64,000 nt of DNA from Marinobacter sp. LA51 (lineage in GTDB: Bacteria > Pseudomonadota > Gammaproteobacteria > Pseudomonadales > Oleiphilaceae): NCBI RefSeq assembly GCF_030297175.1, contig NZ_AP028070.1, forward strand, positions 992,001 to 1,056,000. Direction: 5' to 3'. The notes below the pieces were generated by a model. That model was not told where the DNA came from and made no database searches. It saw only the letters and a program-made list of their open reading frames with translations. The position numbers were made by a program, and so were the translations under genes. Below, piece by piece: positions 55,417 to 64,000 of the stretch. The stretch's first letter is position 1; each line of letters opens with the position of its first letter.

Positions 55417-57885
55417 TCACGCGCCCAGCATCGTGACTTGCTGTATGGCCTGGCGTTTCTCGACGCTCAACACCAGGCGGGCATCTTCCGCCACTTCATC
55501 CAACCCCTCGCCATAGCAAATCAGTCCGTTCTCCTCGGTGGTGATCACACCATTCTTCTGCAGATTGGCAATGAAGTTGCGGAACAGACTCTTGTCGAAG
55601 AATTCCGGCGCATTCAGGCCAAACAGAATCGACATGCGTTCGGCCAGCAGGGTGCTCTGTTCTTCGAGCTCGGCCGCGCTGAGTTTGCCCGATCCGTACT
55701 TGCGCAGGATGCCCAGAGCGATGTGGTAGCGCTCGAGAGTCTGAATGATGAATCGTGACAGTACCCGCAGCCGAAGCATCGCTTCCGTGCCTTCCTCAGG
55801 GCGGCCAATGCGGTCGTCATCCAGTTCTTCAAGCAGGCCCTGCTCAATCAGCACATTGATCCAGTCGTTGATAACCTGTTCGGCTTCGTCTGCCTGATAC
55901 TTCAGAAACAGCTCCGACTGCAGATAGGGGTAGGCTACGCTGGCCAGGAACACTACGCGCTCCCGGCGCAGGGTGTCCTTGTTCTCAAACAGGCTGGCGA
56001 TCAGCGATGGCAGCGCAAACAGGTGCTGGATATTGTTGCGGTAGTAGGTCATGAGGGTGGCGTTGCTGCCCTCGAGGGCAATGATGTCACCCAGTTTCTG
56101 CGGTTGCCGTGCTACCAGGCCCATGTTTTCACAGTAGGCCACCCAGTCCTTGCCACTGCCTTCCGGCAGAGTCACTGTTTCTGCGTACGGATAGGCCTTG
56201 AGCAGTCCGGCGTACTGATCCATCAGGCGGATCAGCTGGTGTTCATCCATGGCGAGACGATCGGTGCCCAGCAGCACGGTAGCGGTAATGCCGATCGGGT
56301 TTACGGCCACAGAAGCATTGATGTTAGAGGCGACCCGCAGCGCCAGCTCATCGACCGCCTGGTTCAGCCAGGACGGACGATACTCGGCGTCATAGGCCTC
56401 GTCACGCCAGCTTTCATGAACGTTATCCAGTACATCGGCCAGGGGAATGGCCTCGCCAAAGTTCACCGCCACACGGCCGAAGGAGTTGCTGAGTTTGCGC
56501 ACGGTCTTGGCCAGTGCAAACACGCTCTCTTTCTGCTTTTTCTTGCCTCGCAGCTCACCCAGGTAGGACCGTCCTTCCATTACTTTTTCGTAGCCGATAT
56601 AGACCGGAACAAACACGATCGGTTTGCGGTGATCTCGCAGGAAGCTCCGTACTGTCATCGACAGCATGCCCGGGCGTGGCTGCAACATGCGACCGGTGCG
56701 GCTGCGGCCGCCTTCCACGAAGTACTCCACGGAGTAGCCGCGGGAGAACATCACGTGCATGTATTCGTTGAACACGGTGGCGTAGAGCGGGTTGTCCTTG
56801 AAGCTGCGACGCATGAAGAAGGCGCCGCCGCGACGCAGGATAGGGCCGACAAGGGGCATGTTCAGGTTGATGCCGGCGGCGATGTGCGGCGGCATCAGGC
56901 CGTTCTTGTAGAGTACGTAGGAGAGCAGAAGGTAATCGATGTGGGAGCGGTGGCAGGGAACGTAGACCACTGCGTTCTCCTGGGCGACTTCCTTCACCAC
57001 CTTGATGTTGTTGACGGCAATGCCGTTGTAAATCCGGTTCCAGAGCCAGGCCAGTACCACTTCCAGGATACGGATAGTGACAACGGACATGCTGGCAGCA
57101 ATTTCATCGGCGTACTTCCAGGCCTTGGCGCGCACCTTTTCCGGCGGGATTTCGTCTCGTGCCGCGGTTTCCCGGATGGCTTCCTTGACCGCCTGGGTTC
57201 GTACCAGCCCGCCCACCAGTGTGCGCCGGTGTGACAGGTCGGGCCCGAGCACGGCCTGGCGCACCCGCCGGAAATGGGTGCGCAGGATCCGTGCGAGTTT
57301 GCGTTTGGCCCGTTCCTCCGAGTGGCGGTATTCGTCGACCACCAGTTTAAGGGACAGTGGCTGGTTGAACTGCACGTAGGTGTTGCGGCCATGGACCATG
57401 ATGATCAGCAGCTTCTGGAGCCGGCCCGCCACCGACCAGGTGTCGGACAGCAGCAGCTTCACCAATGATTTTTCCTTGTCCGGTGAGCGACCCCAGAACA
57501 TGGATACCGGCACAATCTGAACATCCTGCTCAGTGTGTTCCACGCCGTAATGGATCAGGGCTTCGAATTCATTGGTGGGTACCGGTGTCTGCCGCCGACG
57601 AAACAGTCCTCCGGTCCGCCGGTACAGGAAGAAGAACGAATGGGAAGGGCCATTCTTGACCGGCAGGGCCTCGGTGGCACCGGGCAGGCCAGCGCGGATG
57701 ACTTCCTGTTCCAGCACCAGCCGGCTCGACAGGGAGCTGTATTGCAGTACGTAGCAAACCGGTTTGTCAGGATCGATACCCAGAGCTTCCAGGGTGTTGC
57801 CGCTAACGTCAGTCCTGACCCACAGAAAAAGTATCTTGCGGAGAATGGTCAGGATCAGGCTGCGAATGCCCTGGTAAAGTCGCAT
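55417..57885 (-). CDS. plsB: Glycerol-3-phosphate 1-O-acyltransferase
   Basis: Inner-membrane enzyme that adds the first acyl chain to glycerol-3-phosphate in phospholipid synthesis. The 822 residues have the catalytic HX4D motif in CHRSHIDYLLLSY near residue 310, the second block around IGAGINLN-type text (PPHIAAGINLNMPLVGPILRRGGAFFMRR), the third in VEYFVEGGRSRTGRMLQPRPGML near 388, and PVYIGYEK. The length is the usual one for E. coli-type PlsB. ATG 57885 has GGAG nine bases upstream. It is divergent from nudC across 141 bp. Confidence 0.97.
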   Translation of the reverse strand: MRLYQGIRSLILTILRKILFLWVRTDVSGNTLEALGIDPDKPVCYVLQYSSLSSRLVLEQEVIRAGLPGATEALPVKNGPSHSFFFLYRRTGGLFRRRQTPVPTNEFEALIHYGVEHTEQDVQIVPVSMFWGRSPDKEKSLVKLLLSDTWSVAGRLQKLLIIMVHGRNTYVQFNQPLSLKLVVDEYRHSEERAKRKLARILRTHFRRVRQAVLGPDLSHRRTLVGGLVRTQAVKEAIRETAARDEIPPEKVRAKAWKYADEIAASMSVVTIRILEVVLAWLWNRIYNGIAVNNIKVVKEVAQENAVVYVPCHRSHIDYLLLSYVLYKNGLMPPHIAAGINLNMPLVGPILRRGGAFFMRRSFKDNPLYATVFNEYMHVMFSRGYSVEYFVEGGRSRTGRMLQPRPGMLSMTVRSFLRDHRKPIVFVPVYIGYEKVMEGRSYLGELRGKKKQKESVFALAKTVRKLSNSFGRVAVNFGEAIPLADVLDNVHESWRDEAYDAEYRPSWLNQAVDELALRVASNINASVAVNPIGITATVLLGTDRLAMDEHQLIRLMDQYAGLLKAYPYAETVTLPEGSGKDWVAYCENMGLVARQPQKLGDIIALEGSNATLMTYYRNNIQHLFALPSLIASLFENKDTLRRERVVFLASVAYPYLQSELFLKYQADEAEQVINDWINVLIEQGLLEELDDDRIGRPEEGTEAMLRLRVLSRFIIQTLERYHIALGILRKYGSGKLSAAELEEQSTLLAERMSILFGLNAPEFFDKSLFRNFIANLQKNGVITTEENGLICYGEGLDEVAEDARLVLSVEKRQAIQQVTMLGA

Positions 57886-58026
57886 AAAGTGTTGCTCCGG
57901 TGAATCAGACAGTTGCCAAGTTTACTTGGTTGAGTACGGTGCGGAAAGCCGTTGATCTTACTTGCCATGTTGCCCAGTGTGGTACATTTCAGCTTGGTCC
58001 ATTCATCAGGCAGGTGAAAACAGACA

Positions 58027-58854
58027 ATGGCGAGCTCAATTTCAGACTGGTCTCCGGGTTGGACCACGGATGCGCCGCGCCCCGGAGACTGGATCCTGGC
58101 GATCTCAGGGTCGGACATCCTCAAGCCGGAGCAGGGCTGGTTGTTGGCCGCGAATGACGCCAGGCTTGGAGACCGGGCTAACGCAGCGGTTTCGGTTGGA
58201 GTTCTGGACGATGTGCCGGTCTACGTGACCGAGCTCGACTGTACGGATGGGGCAGGGCTGGAGCCAGTAGCCCTCCGGGACGCCCTGCTGATGATGGAGC
58301 AGGCACCGGCGGAACTTTTGAGCACCGGGTTTCAGGTCTGGCAGTGGTGGCGTGACCATCGCTATTGCGGCCGGTGCGGTCTGGAAACCGGCTTTCATCC
58401 CCGTGAGCGCGCCAAGTGGTGCGAGCCTTGTGGCATTCCCTGGTATCCGAGATTGGCCCCCTGCGTGATTGTCGTGATCAGGCGGGACGACAGGTTGCTA
58501 CTGGCCAAGAACGCACGTGCCCGGCACCATTACTACAGCCTGATTGCGGGCTTTGTCGAACCGGGCGAGAGTCTGGAAGGCGCGGTTGCGCGCGAGGTCA
58601 AGGAAGAAACCGGTTTGGATGTCGCCAATGTGCGCTACCAGTCGTCCCAGCCCTGGCCGTTTCCGCACCAGCTGATGGTGGGATTCTTTGCCGATTACGA
58701 CGGCGGCGAACTGATCCTGCAGGAAGATGAGTTGGCCCATGCCGACTGGTTCCTACCCGGAGATACCCCGCCGGTACCACCACAAACCACCATTGCAGGG
58801 CGCCTGATCCGCGCCATGGAAAGTGAGATTTCCCGGGGAGGCATAGCTCTTTGA
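58027..58854 (+). CDS. nudC: NADH pyrophosphatase / NAD-RNA decapping hydrolase NudC
   Basis: Nudix enzyme that removes NAD caps from RNA and splits NADH. The 275 residues carry a four-cysteine zinc site (Cys114, Cys117, Cys132, Cys135), the Nudix box from Gly175 (AGFVEPGESLEGAVAREVKEETGL), and the NudC-specific SQPWPFPHQLM that follows. The last Q-S of the usual SQPWPFPQS reads H-Q here. murI starts four bases inside its stop. Confidence 0.95.
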   Translation: MASSISDWSPGWTTDAPRPGDWILAISGSDILKPEQGWLLAANDARLGDRANAAVSVGVLDDVPVYVTELDCTDGAGLEPVALRDALLMMEQAPAELLSTGFQVWQWWRDHRYCGRCGLETGFHPRERAKWCEPCGIPWYPRLAPCVIVVIRRDDRLLLAKNARARHHYYSLIAGFVEPGESLEGAVAREVKEETGLDVANVRYQSSQPWPFPHQLMVGFFADYDGGELILQEDELAHADWFLPGDTPPVPPQTTIAGRLIRAMESEISRGGIAL

Positions 58855-59711
58855 CGACGGTTTCTGCATCCCGCGTCCTGGTTTTTGATTCCGGGGTTGG
58901 TGGTCTCAGTGTCGCCGCCTGTGTGCGCCAGCACCTTCCAGGCACGGAACTGCTTTATCTGGCAGACAACGCCGGATTTCCCTACGGCGACCAGCCCGAA
59001 TCCGTGGTCGTTGAGCGCTGTTGCGGGCTGATAGGCAAGGCGATTGAGCAGTACGCCACGGACGTCATTGTGGTCGCCTGTAACACTGCCAGTACCGTTG
59101 TTCTGCCCCACCTGCGGGCCATGACGGCAACGCCCGTGGTCGGTGTAGTGCCCGCCATTAAGCCGGCGGCCGCCAAGACCGAGAACCGCCGGATCGGAGT
59201 GCTGGCGACGCCGGCAACTGTCCGACGTCCGTATCTGGACCAGCTGGTGTCGGAATTCGCCAGTCACTGTCAGGTGGAGCGCATTGGCCATCCCGACCTG
59301 GTTCGCTGGGTGGAGGAGTCGGTTGGCGGCGTCGAGGTGTCGCGAACCGCGCTGGCGTCGGCGGTCGCCAACTTCCGCGAGGCTGGAGTGGATACCGTGG
59401 TGCTGGGGTGCACTCACTATCCCTTGCTGCTGAGTGCGCTCAGGGAGGTTCTGCCGGAGGTTCGGTTCTGGGTTGATTCGGGTGAGGCCATTGCCCGCCG
59501 TGTCAGCCACCTGTTGGCAGAGCATGGCAAGCACGGCAGTGCCGCCGATGTGGGGGCTTTCAATGGCTCGCCGGTACGTGCGGCGCTGTTTTCCGGGCCC
59601 GCTCCGAGCGGCCTGGCCAACTTCATGAATGGCCTGGACCTGAGTCCTCAGACGGTGCTCGATAACTGGCCCGAGTGTAATGAGCCGGTTAGATCAAGCG
59701 CGTTAGTTTAA
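58851..59711 (+). CDS. murI: Glutamate racemase
   Basis: Makes D-glutamate for peptidoglycan. The 286 residues contain VFDSGVGGLSVAACVRQHLP (Asp13), LADNAGFPYG, the first catalytic cysteine Cys77 (VVACNTAST) and the second in VLGCTHYPLLL near residue 187, so both acid-base thiols are present. The start is TTG at 58851, overlapping the nudC stop. Its last 23 bases overlap the 3' end of the DUF2156 gene on the other strand. Confidence 0.95.
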   Translation: MTTVSASRVLVFDSGVGGLSVAACVRQHLPGTELLYLADNAGFPYGDQPESVVVERCCGLIGKAIEQYATDVIVVACNTASTVVLPHLRAMTATPVVGVVPAIKPAAAKTENRRIGVLATPATVRRPYLDQLVSEFASHCQVERIGHPDLVRWVEESVGGVEVSRTALASAVANFREAGVDTVVLGCTHYPLLLSALREVLPEVRFWVDSGEAIARRVSHLLAEHGKHGSAADVGAFNGSPVRAALFSGPAPSGLANFMNGLDLSPQTVLDNWPECNEPVRSSALV

Positions 59712-60696
59712 ACATCGCCAGGAATTCCAGAGCCGGAATCGCGCGCCGGTGACAGCAGTAGGTTTTGAAACCCTCGCCCCGGAAGCGTGACTTGGTGAAC
59801 TCCAACCCCTTGAAGTTGTAAAGGAACGTGCCTTGGTCATAGACCAGGTGCAGGAGCCGCTTTAGCAGCCGGCTTTCCTGGTGCTCGGTGGCGGCATCGA
59901 GCGACAAGGGAATAAGCCCCAGGTCCAGAAAAGGAACACCTTCGGCTTTGAATACTTCCATGGCATGCGCCATCAGGGTGTAGAAGATGCCCTGGCGGAA
60001 ATCGGCGTTGGCCCTGGAGATATTGGGCACGTAACTGATGATTTCGTTGTTCTGGTAAATGGGATCAAAGTAGATGAATCCCACCGCCTTGCCGTCCTGG
60101 TAGGCATAGAAGTGACGCTCGTTCTCCCGATACGACATCTCCATGGGCCTGATCAGAAACCGGATTTCATTGCTCTTGCACTTGCGGGTGCGAATCCAGG
60201 CTTCGGAAATTTCCCGGGTGTGATCGTCGCTGAACCGCTCTTTCACGGTGATGTTGTTTTTCTCGGCCTGGTTCAGGGCGGTACGCAGGATCTGCTTCTT
60301 CTTACCGGTCAGTGACCATGTCGCGAGGTCGATACGGGATTCGCTGCCAAACTGGGTGCCGTACAGTCCGAATCGGAGGTGCAGGACATCGACCACCGCC
60401 TTGGACACCTGGATGTAGCTGGCATTCGGGAAGCGCTTGTGAAAGTGCTCAAGGATGACGGCAAAATGCTCCGGGGCACAAACCGGGTCAGACAACACAA
60501 AGGTGCCACCCCACTTCCGCATGTAGGCGATATAGCCGACGCCGGGCACGTCGAAGTATTGCATGCCCGGTTGCAGGGTGGAGAACGACTGGGAATGAAC
60601 CCCGTGCTTTTTCAGGTAACCCACCCGTTCGGTGAAAGAGAACGTGTTGTCCGCCAGTTCACGCAGTCCGTCCAGTGCCAGGATCTGATCCGACAT
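59689..60696 (-). CDS. DUF2156 (phosphatidylglycerol lysyltransferase C-terminal-like) protein
   Basis: A 335-residue soluble protein of the DUF2156 / LPG_synthase_C family, the GNAT-like double domain that forms the catalytic end of MprF. Recognisable segments are FSFTERVGYLKKHGVHSQSFSTLQPGMQYFDVPGVGYIAYMRKWGG, ALNQAEKNNITVKERF, and VPFLDLGLIPLS. MprF's membrane flippase part is missing. Relatives move aminoacyl or acyl groups onto lipids or other acceptors; the substrate here is unknown. The ATG 60696 has GGGGAG eight bases upstream. It follows the methyltransferase gene by 43 bp on the same strand and overlaps murI tail to tail. Confidence 0.82.
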   Translation of the reverse strand: MSDQILALDGLRELADNTFSFTERVGYLKKHGVHSQSFSTLQPGMQYFDVPGVGYIAYMRKWGGTFVLSDPVCAPEHFAVILEHFHKRFPNASYIQVSKAVVDVLHLRFGLYGTQFGSESRIDLATWSLTGKKKQILRTALNQAEKNNITVKERFSDDHTREISEAWIRTRKCKSNEIRFLIRPMEMSYRENERHFYAYQDGKAVGFIYFDPIYQNNEIISYVPNISRANADFRQGIFYTLMAHAMEVFKAEGVPFLDLGLIPLSLDAATEHQESRLLKRLLHLVYDQGTFLYNFKGLEFTKSRFRGEGFKTYCCHRRAIPALEFLAMFKLTRLI

Positions 60697-60739
60697 GTCA
60701 TTACTCCCCGTGAGTTGAAGTGGTGGAAGACCGGATCAA

Positions 60740-61393
60740 TCAGGCCTGTTTGCGTCCGAGAATGGACCAGTAGCAATCCATGTTCAGAAGCTTGAAGTGC
60801 TTCTTCTCGGTGACCTGAAGGCCCAGACGCTGCATGTGTTCGGGGTAGTTATAGATCTTGTGGAAGGCATTGTTGGCGAACAGCCAGAACGTGAATACCG
60901 CCATGTACCAATAGAGTTTTTTGAACAGGCGGGCCACAAGATTGCCGGTGGGGTAACAGAAATCGCCGACCACCACGCCGGCATCGGCTTTGCCGAGCCG
61001 GATCAGGTGCTCAAGCACACGCACCATCATGGTCTCGTCGAACACGTTCAGGAAAAAGTTGGCGACGACAAGATCGTACTGCTCAAACTCCTCCACCTTC
61101 ATGATGTCGCTGTGAATGCGGCGAATTGAAAGCTGGGGAGCTTCCTTCTGCTGAGCTTCAGCAAACTTGCGCAGCATGGTTTCCGACAGATCGACGACGG
61201 TGACGTCGGCGCCCAGCTCGGCAGCCCGGATGGCATCGCGGCCATGACCGACGCCGGCGAACAGGATGCGATCGCCTGGTTTGACGGTTTCGACATCCAG
61301 CATCGCGGTTTTGCACCGGTGAATGTTCTTGCCGCTGTATAGGTTGCTCAGGAAATCGTAGACCGGACCAATGTACTTGTACTTGTCGCGCAT
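60740..61393 (-). CDS. Class I SAM-dependent methyltransferase
   Basis: A 217-residue protein with motif I at 44-51 (LFAGVGHGRDAI), the acidic end of strand 2 in VTVVDLSETML, and post-motif stretch EQYDLVVANFFLNVFDE. Its N terminus (YKYIGPVYDFLSNLYSGKNIHRCKTAMLD) resembles UbiE and phospholipid N-methyltransferases of the PmtA type. A hydrophobic patch near residues 158-176 (YWYMAVFTFWLFANNAF) suggests membrane association. The pairing with a DUF2156 gene hints at a lipid substrate, which is inference. Confidence 0.8.
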   Translation of the reverse strand: MRDKYKYIGPVYDFLSNLYSGKNIHRCKTAMLDVETVKPGDRILFAGVGHGRDAIRAAELGADVTVVDLSETMLRKFAEAQQKEAPQLSIRRIHSDIMKVEEFEQYDLVVANFFLNVFDETMMVRVLEHLIRLGKADAGVVVGDFCYPTGNLVARLFKKLYWYMAVFTFWLFANNAFHKIYNYPEHMQRLGLQVTEKKHFKLLNMDCYWSILGRKQA

Positions 61394-61614
61394 GATGACT
61401 GCCGCCTGTTCTTGTTCCTCAAAATGTTGTCACCGTTGTTGTCGTTATTGGCCTGACAGCCTGTCGGGAATTCGGTGATCAACGCCTGTCATAAGGAGCT
61501 TAGGGAACAGGTTGGCGGATTTATGTGCAGCACTGCGCATTTCTGGATACAAAAAATAACGCAATGCAACACACTGCAAACCGCTTCATGGTTTCAAATA
61601 GGAGTGTCGGACAA

Positions 61615-63801
61615 TCAGATGGCGGGCTGGGTGGTGGTGGCTTTGGTCGTGGGCTGGCCCAGGGTTCGGGAAATATGCGCGGCAGGCCGTGCCGGCCCGT
61701 AGAAGAAGCCCTGAACCTGATGACAGCCCAGGCTGCGTAGATATGACAGCTGTTCGTCGGTTTCAACACCCTCGGCCACGATTTCCAGTTTCAGGCCGTG
61801 CGCCATGGCGACGATGGCGTTGACGATGCAGGCGCCGTCGTCGCCGCTGCGGATGGCCTTAACAAAGGATTGATCCACTTTGAGGGTGTGGATTGGGAGT
61901 CGGTGCAGGTAATTCAGGGAGGAATAGCCGGTGCCGAAGTCATCAATGGCGATCCGCACACCAAGGTCTGCCAGCTCCCTTAATTTCTGGCTGATTTGCT
62001 CAAGGTCGTTCATGATCACATTTTCGGTGATCTCAATTTCGAGATTACCGGCGGGAAAATCATGTGCCTTAACCCGCTCCATCAAGGTTTCGACAAACTT
62101 CGGGTGCTCAACCTGCACCGGTGAGAGGTTGACGGCCAAGCGCAGATCCGGGTAGCCGGAGCGAATCCACAGCCCCACGTCCTGGCAGGCCTGGTCGAGC
62201 ACCCGTTCGCTGAGTTGGCCAATCAGTCGGGTTTCCTCGGCCAGCGGCAGGAAGTCCCGGGGGTAGAGCAGTCCCCGCTCGGGGTGCTGCCAGCGCACCA
62301 GCGCCTCCAGGCCAACAATCCGGTTGGTGGTTGAGCAGACCTGGGGCTGATAGAACACTCGCAGTTCGTCCCGCTCCAGCGCCAGGCGCAGGTCGCGCTC
62401 AAGGTTAAGGCGGTTGGCGGAATCGATGCTCATGGACTCGGAGAAGAAGCGGTAGCCGTCTTTGCCCTTGGCTTTGACGTGATACATGGCGATATCAGCG
62501 TTCTGGATCAGTTGATCCATACTTTGGCCGGCGTCCGGGTAAATCGCAATGCCGATACTCACTCCCACGAAGACCTCGTGCTCACCAAGCTGAAACGGTG
62601 CTCGCAGGGCATTGATCAGCTTCTTGGCAATAAGCCGGGCATCTTCATGGGTGTGGATCGACGGCAACAGCAAGGTAAATTCGTCGCCGCCAAAACGGGA
62701 CAGTGTATCGCCCTTGCGCAAACAGCCTTCCAGCCGATGGGTCACAGCCTGCAGCAGTCGGTCGCCCATGGCGTGGCCGAGGGTATCGTTCACCACCTTG
62801 AAGCGATCAAGATCGAGGAACATGACGGCCAACTTCTGGCCACTGCGTCGGGCTTGGGTTATTGCCAGCTCCAGCCGATCCTTGAACAGGGCTCGATTGG
62901 GCAGGCGGGTCAGCAGGTCGTGGTAGGCCTGGAAATTGATGAATGCCTCGGCTTCCTTACGCTCGGTGACATCCCGCGCGGTGCCGTAATAACGCGCCGA
63001 TTTGCCGCTGCCGCCGCCGCGCGTGGCATCTGAGTGCGGCCAGGTTTGTGGGTCGATCGGGAACGCGGTGATTTCGAAGTGTCGGGTTGCGCGTCGGCTG
63101 CCCCGGGTCTTGAGCCGAACTTCGAGGGTTCTGGGGTTGTCGGCCGAGATGTTGGGGCCGTTCAGGGCGTACATGCCTCGGGCAATATCCCGATCATCCA
63201 GAATATGCCGGAAGTGCCGGTCACACAATTCCCCGGGCTGATAGCCCAGCAGACTCTCAACCTTGCTGTTCACAAAGCAGAAGCGGCCGTTATCGTCGAG
63301 CATGAACACGATGTCGGGTGAGCTGTTGACGATGTAGCGGTGCAGGGCTTCGGATTTTTCCAGTCGCAGTTGCACGTGTTCGTGCGCCTTGAGCAGGCTT
63401 TGCTTGCTGGTGACGCTGGCGACTGTGGTCAGCAGTTCATCGGGGTCAAAGGGTTTCCGGATGTAATCCAGGGCGCCGCGCCGGAGTGCGCGACTGACTG
63501 CGCTGAATGAGCTTTCACCACTGACCACAATGGCGCCACAATCGGGCTGCACATTGGTCAGGTGAGCCATGACATCGAATCCGTCCACCTCGGGCATCCG
63601 CAAATCGAGCAGTGCAAGATCAAACCTTTGCGCATCAATAAGAGCGCAGGCCCGTTTTCCGCCGTGGGCCTCAGTGACCTCGTAGCCGCGAGATCGCAGC
63701 AGCTTTGCGAGGGTATCAAGCAGGCGCGGTTCGTCATCCACCACCAGAATGCGGGCTGCTAACCCGTTACTGAAATGCTGTGCAGTGACTTCAGGTGCCA
63801 T
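61615..63801 (-). CDS. Response regulator with PAS, GGDEF and EAL domains
   Basis: A 728-residue cytoplasmic protein. The receiver domain is at 17-130 (VDDEP near 21-25, phospho-acceptor Asp66 in LALLDLRMP, Ser94, Lys116). A PAS domain follows at about 150-280. GGDEF is at 371-375 (RFGGDEF) with RxxD inhibitory site Arg362-Asp365. The EAL domain starts near 470 with E499-A500-L501 and has NLSPVQ, EITENVIM, DDFGTGYSSL and AEGVETDEQ, so both cyclic-di-GMP synthesis and breakdown are plausible. It lies 24 bp after a histidine kinase gene on the same strand, its probable partner. Confidence 0.95.
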   Translation of the reverse strand: MAPEVTAQHFSNGLAARILVVDDEPRLLDTLAKLLRSRGYEVTEAHGGKRACALIDAQRFDLALLDLRMPEVDGFDVMAHLTNVQPDCGAIVVSGESSFSAVSRALRRGALDYIRKPFDPDELLTTVASVTSKQSLLKAHEHVQLRLEKSEALHRYIVNSSPDIVFMLDDNGRFCFVNSKVESLLGYQPGELCDRHFRHILDDRDIARGMYALNGPNISADNPRTLEVRLKTRGSRRATRHFEITAFPIDPQTWPHSDATRGGGSGKSARYYGTARDVTERKEAEAFINFQAYHDLLTRLPNRALFKDRLELAITQARRSGQKLAVMFLDLDRFKVVNDTLGHAMGDRLLQAVTHRLEGCLRKGDTLSRFGGDEFTLLLPSIHTHEDARLIAKKLINALRAPFQLGEHEVFVGVSIGIAIYPDAGQSMDQLIQNADIAMYHVKAKGKDGYRFFSESMSIDSANRLNLERDLRLALERDELRVFYQPQVCSTTNRIVGLEALVRWQHPERGLLYPRDFLPLAEETRLIGQLSERVLDQACQDVGLWIRSGYPDLRLAVNLSPVQVEHPKFVETLMERVKAHDFPAGNLEIEITENVIMNDLEQISQKLRELADLGVRIAIDDFGTGYSSLNYLHRLPIHTLKVDQSFVKAIRSGDDGACIVNAIVAMAHGLKLEIVAEGVETDEQLSYLRSLGCHQVQGFFYGPARPAAHISRTLGQPTTKATTTQPAI

Positions 63802-63825
63802 CGGTCTGTGTCCGTTATTTCTACG

Positions 63826-64000
63826 TCAGTCGGTCTGGTTATTTTTATCGCAGGCCGCCGGTAACAATATCCTGAAGGTGGTGCCTTCGTGTCCCGTGCG
63901 ACAAGCTATGATGCCCTCCATGTCATCAATCAGCTGTTTTACTATGCTTAGGCCCAATCCACTGTGGCCCTTGCCTTTCGTTGTTGCTACCGGTGAAAAC
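63826..64000 (-). CDS. Sensor histidine kinase (partial, C-terminal 57 residues)
   Basis: The reverse strand from the window edge reads FSPVATTKGKGHSGLGLSIV, then KQLIDDMEG, and ends FRILLPAACDKNNQTD before a TGA at 63826-63828. KGKGHSGLGLSIVKQLI is the G2 box of a HATPase_c domain, with the glycines expected in the ATP lid. The stop is 24 bp before the start of the REC-PAS-GGDEF-EAL gene, so the two form a two-component pair. The sensor domains lie beyond the window. Confidence 0.88.
   Translation of the reverse strand, partial: FSPVATTKGKGHSGLGLSIVKQLIDDMEGIIACRTGHEGTTFRILLPAACDKNNQTD

Noticed and set aside
56023..57234. A 403-codon open frame antisense to plsB.
   Set aside because: Shadow of the conserved acyltransferase; no domain seen.

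Overview
The window is a contiguous chromosomal segment of a gammaproteobacterium, most likely Marinobacter or a close relative near the Pseudomonas lineage. The evidence is about 58-60% GC by eye, core proteins close to Pseudomonas types, and conserved gene neighbourhoods: rpsP-rimM-trmD-rplS, xerD-dsbC-hom-thrC-recJ-prfB-lysS, nadB/rpoE(algU)-mucA-mucB-mucC-mucD, lepA-lepB-rnc-era-recO-pdxJ, cysM-rlmD-relA-mazG and ppc-adk-tsaB-rsmJ-plsB. I see no rRNA, tRNA, insertion sequence, prophage, integron or CRISPR array. Coding density is very high and the genes are mostly housekeeping. The assignment to Marinobacter is an inference from gene order and protein style.

Layout. 1-7.4 kb: the start of an ABC transporter ATPase (cut by the window edge), argF, grxD, a TonB-like protein with a large DUF1631 protein, a CorB/CNNM membrane protein and a YpjD-like membrane protein. 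A 405-bp gene-free gap (4784-5188) can fold into nested hairpins and may encode a small RNA. 7.4-21 kb: ffh, the rpsP ribosomal/tRNA-modification operon closed by a good terminator, then xerD, dsbC, threonine biosynthesis (hom, thrC), recJ, prfB with its programmed +1 frameshift, lysS and ung. 21-25.4 kb, mostly minus strand: an HDOD protein, ygfZ, ygfX, sdhE and nadB. 25.4-30 kb: the sigma-E (AlgU) envelope-stress operon with anti-sigma factor, its protector, MucC and the DegP-like protease MucD. 30-39 kb: a CHASE-PAS-GGDEF-EAL protein inserted ahead of lepA-lepB-DUF4845-rnc-era-recO-pdxJ.

39-48 kb: gacS/barA on the minus strand, divergent from cysM-rlmD-relA-mazG, followed by two small paralogous proteins of unknown function facing each other across a hairpin terminator. 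48-58 kb: ppc, a YbaK-HDOD fusion, adk, tsaB, a small unknown protein coupled to rsmJ, then plsB on the opposite strand. 58-64 kb: nudC-murI, converging on a DUF2156 acyl/aminoacyltransferase-like gene and a methyltransferase, and finally a response regulator with GGDEF and EAL domains whose partner histidine kinase is cut by the right edge.

The genes share themes rather than one pathway. Envelope stress is represented by rpoE-mucABCD and a candidate sigma-E promoter in front of dsbC. Global regulation is represented by GacS, RelA, two cyclic-di-GMP enzymes and two HDOD proteins. The rest is translation, RNA processing and central biosynthesis. No convincing new multi-gene system is present. 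The best candidates for something undescribed are the structured intergenic RNA at 4912-5081, the small paralog pair at 47.7-48.3 kb, and the DUF2156/methyltransferase pair at 59.7-61.4 kb.
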